Shown in pieces: positions 62,534 through 64,000 of a stretch of 64,000 nucleotides of DNA. Below the pieces are notes generated by a model. The model did no database searches. It was given only the letters and a program-made list of their open reading frames with translations, and was not told the origin of the DNA. Position 1 is the stretch's first letter. Each line of letters starts with the position of its first letter. Location: contig KE546976.1 in NCBI GenBank assembly GCA_000442125.1, forward strand, positions 1-64,000, in the 5' to 3' direction. Both the position numbers and the translations under genes were made by a program. The DNA is from Opeltia flavorubescens (lineage: Eukaryota; Ascomycota; Lecanoromycetes; Teloschistales; Teloschistaceae).

Positions 62534-63767
62534 TCAAAAGTCGTCGGAATCGCCTGAACCAAGAGAAGAAGTACCCTTGATGCTCGAATCCTGATCTCCA
62601 CCAGCTCCAGTGAATATCGACGAGACACCTATGGCGAAGGAAAATGAGAACGTAGCTGCAAGCCATTGCAAAACTTGCAAGCCTGTTCCAGGTTCAATAA
62701 GCAGTGAGTTCGCGACGACACTGGTGGACGATGCCGAGGTACGATTCACAATCTTTGCGAGCTGTGTCGTAGCAAGAGAGGCTCCAAATGCAAGGGCCGT
62801 CGAAGTCCAAATAAAGAAGAGCATCAGACGCCTTTGGACCATCATTTTGCGTGCAGTGGTGGGCTTGCGTTGTGCGCTCTTCCTACTAAACTGCAAGAGG
62901 AGGACGAACAGGAGGCCGAGGAGGAAGAAAATGCCGCCGGCGAGGAGGACCCAAGATATGGTCTTGGACTGATTATCGAGCGCAATCTTGAGTAGAGCTC
63001 TGACACGGGGATTTGAAAGAGTGTTTGATCGAGCTATCGAAGAGCACGTGATGTCAGTAGTCATGTAGATCAGACAGGAAACATTATGACGGTATGAGAA
63101 GCGCAACACGAACAGCAAGATTGTAGATAGAAAGAGCATACCTGTATCCACGTTGACAGAAATCCTCTCGACCACTTGATCGGTAGAGGAACCTGATGAG
63201 GAGACGCAGGTGAGCGCAGGGGCTATACCTGCGCATATACCTTTCCATGAAACGTGTAAGTATCAAATCAAGTATCAGACAGGAAGCAAGGTAGCTTACC
63301 AAAGTACCCAGCTCGCAGCTCAAATAATGATGGGCCAGCGCCTTTGGATTGTTTGAAACTTGGATCGCGGTACGAGAAGTTGAATATACTTGCGATACCG
63401 GGCGAATTAGAGACGCAACCAACTGCTGCCAATACTATTCCATGGGACATAATGTCAGCAATTACTCAATCTATGATAAGAACAAAGGGCTGCTGGAAGG
63501 ATAATATCCTCTTGTTATGGGTCTTGATGTGAAATCTGCTTTTTCAATCCCCGCCTAAGAAGAAGCTCTTGTCCACTTCGGAGAGGAGCACTTTAGAGAG
63601 GGACAGAACTGTAAGAAGGTTTGACTCACCATAGAAGATCAAGATAGGTATGATCAGCATGTAGACAGCGATTCGAACTTTGATAGTGGCTGGCACGAAT
63701 CAGCGAGTGGAAGTTTTCCATTCTCGATGGGCGACTGACGAGAATTTGTTTGGATCAAGAGACTCAT
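62534..63767 (-). CDS. Fig1-like four-TM membrane protein
   Basis: Five exons: 63767-63740, 63689-63630, 63434-63300, 63240-63142, 63033-62534; introns 50, 195, 59 and 108 bp, all phase 1; 273 residues. Topology: a short N-terminus, TM1 (VRIAVYMLIIPILIFYG), an extracellular loop with YFGICAGIAPALTC (Cys77 and Cys86, the GxxG-C..C motif of the Fig1/claudin-like superfamily), TM2 from about residue 133 (TISWVLLAGGIFFLLGLLF), TM3 (RLMLFFIWTSTALAFGASL), TM4 (LQWLAATFSFSFAIGVSSIF) and a Ser/Asp-rich tail. Fig1 proteins act in Ca2+ influx and membrane fusion during mating and hyphal fusion; SUR7/PalI proteins share the topology and are the main alternative. Start ATG 63767 is the only one that joins in phase to TM1. 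Confidence 0.8.
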
Positions 63768-64000
63768 TGCGTCAAATGATAACCTGACTAGATGACAAAG
63801 CTCAAAGGACAGGGAAAGAGATCTACCGTACAGAGTGTACGCTAAAGATCAGAATGGCAGACGGCCGGCGTCTCTAATTCCTCAAGATGTCAAGAGATCT
63901 CGAATGTTCGAGACGTTGCGCAGTGAGAAGAATAGGGGGAAGACAAGATCTTCGGACGGAAATGAGGACAAGAACCTGAAAGAAATAGATTAAAGTATAC
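63768..64000. other. Right window edge
   Basis: Promoter side of the Fig1-like gene; nothing further is recognised before the window ends. Confidence 0.4.

Noticed and set aside
1-64000. tRNA, rRNA or other structural RNA genes
   Set aside because: No recognisable A/B box pairs or rRNA segments were seen by eye; a covariance-model scan would be needed to exclude them.

Overview
The window is one chromosome end of a filamentous ascomycete (Pezizomycotina-type) fungus. It opens with about 16 copies of CCCTAA (TTAGGG read outward), has short introns of about 46-195 bp with GT..AG ends and CTRAC-like branch points, and encodes typical filamentous-fungal families: galactose oxidase, DyP peroxidase, Pth11/SAT4-type rhodopsin-like protein, Fig1-like protein and small cysteine-rich secreted proteins. 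The species cannot be named from sequence alone.

Layout. Bases 1-100 are telomere. Bases 101-430 are a collar of ordinary composition. Bases 430-25,800 are one continuous, extremely AT-rich block almost free of CpA/TpG and full of TpA, the signature of repeat-induced point mutation (RIP). No gene survives there, but three structures stand out: a 12-copy 69-bp tandem array (7,773-8,572), a GC-rich 647-bp element with 19-bp terminal inverted repeats (18,699-19,345), and a foldback-like sequence near 21,490. From 25,800 to the right end the composition is normal and genes are scattered.

Genes, left to right: a secreted cysteine-rich protein broken by a RIP-type stop (26,203-27,243); galactose oxidase (+) and DyP peroxidase (-), convergent, both with all catalytic residues; a gene-poor stretch with relics (34-38.7 kb); a secreted two-repeat protein with one in-frame TGA (38,883-39,885); a relic at 40.3-40.7 kb; a 756-residue conserved fungal protein (41,567-43,907); an alpha/beta hydrolase (46,166-47,014); a rhodopsin-like membrane protein with one in-frame TGA (47,790-49,225); two secreted proteins on the minus strand (50,360-50,962 and 51,810-53,069); a small secreted eight-cysteine protein recovered only by splicing (56,209-56,637); a kinase-like protein (58,705-59,772); a two-exon hypothetical gene (60,804-61,379); and a four-TM Fig1-like membrane protein in five exons (62,534-63,767).

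How it hangs together. This is a subtelomeric accessory region: mostly secreted or membrane proteins, several decayed genes, and a RIP-inactivated repeat block against the telomere. Galactose oxidase makes H2O2 and DyP peroxidase consumes it, which suggests a functional pair, although only the former carries a visible signal peptide. Three otherwise intact genes each carry a single premature stop, so gene loss here looks recent. All gene models are hand-spliced from the sequence; reading-frame continuity across every stated intron was checked arithmetically except where a junction is called unresolved.
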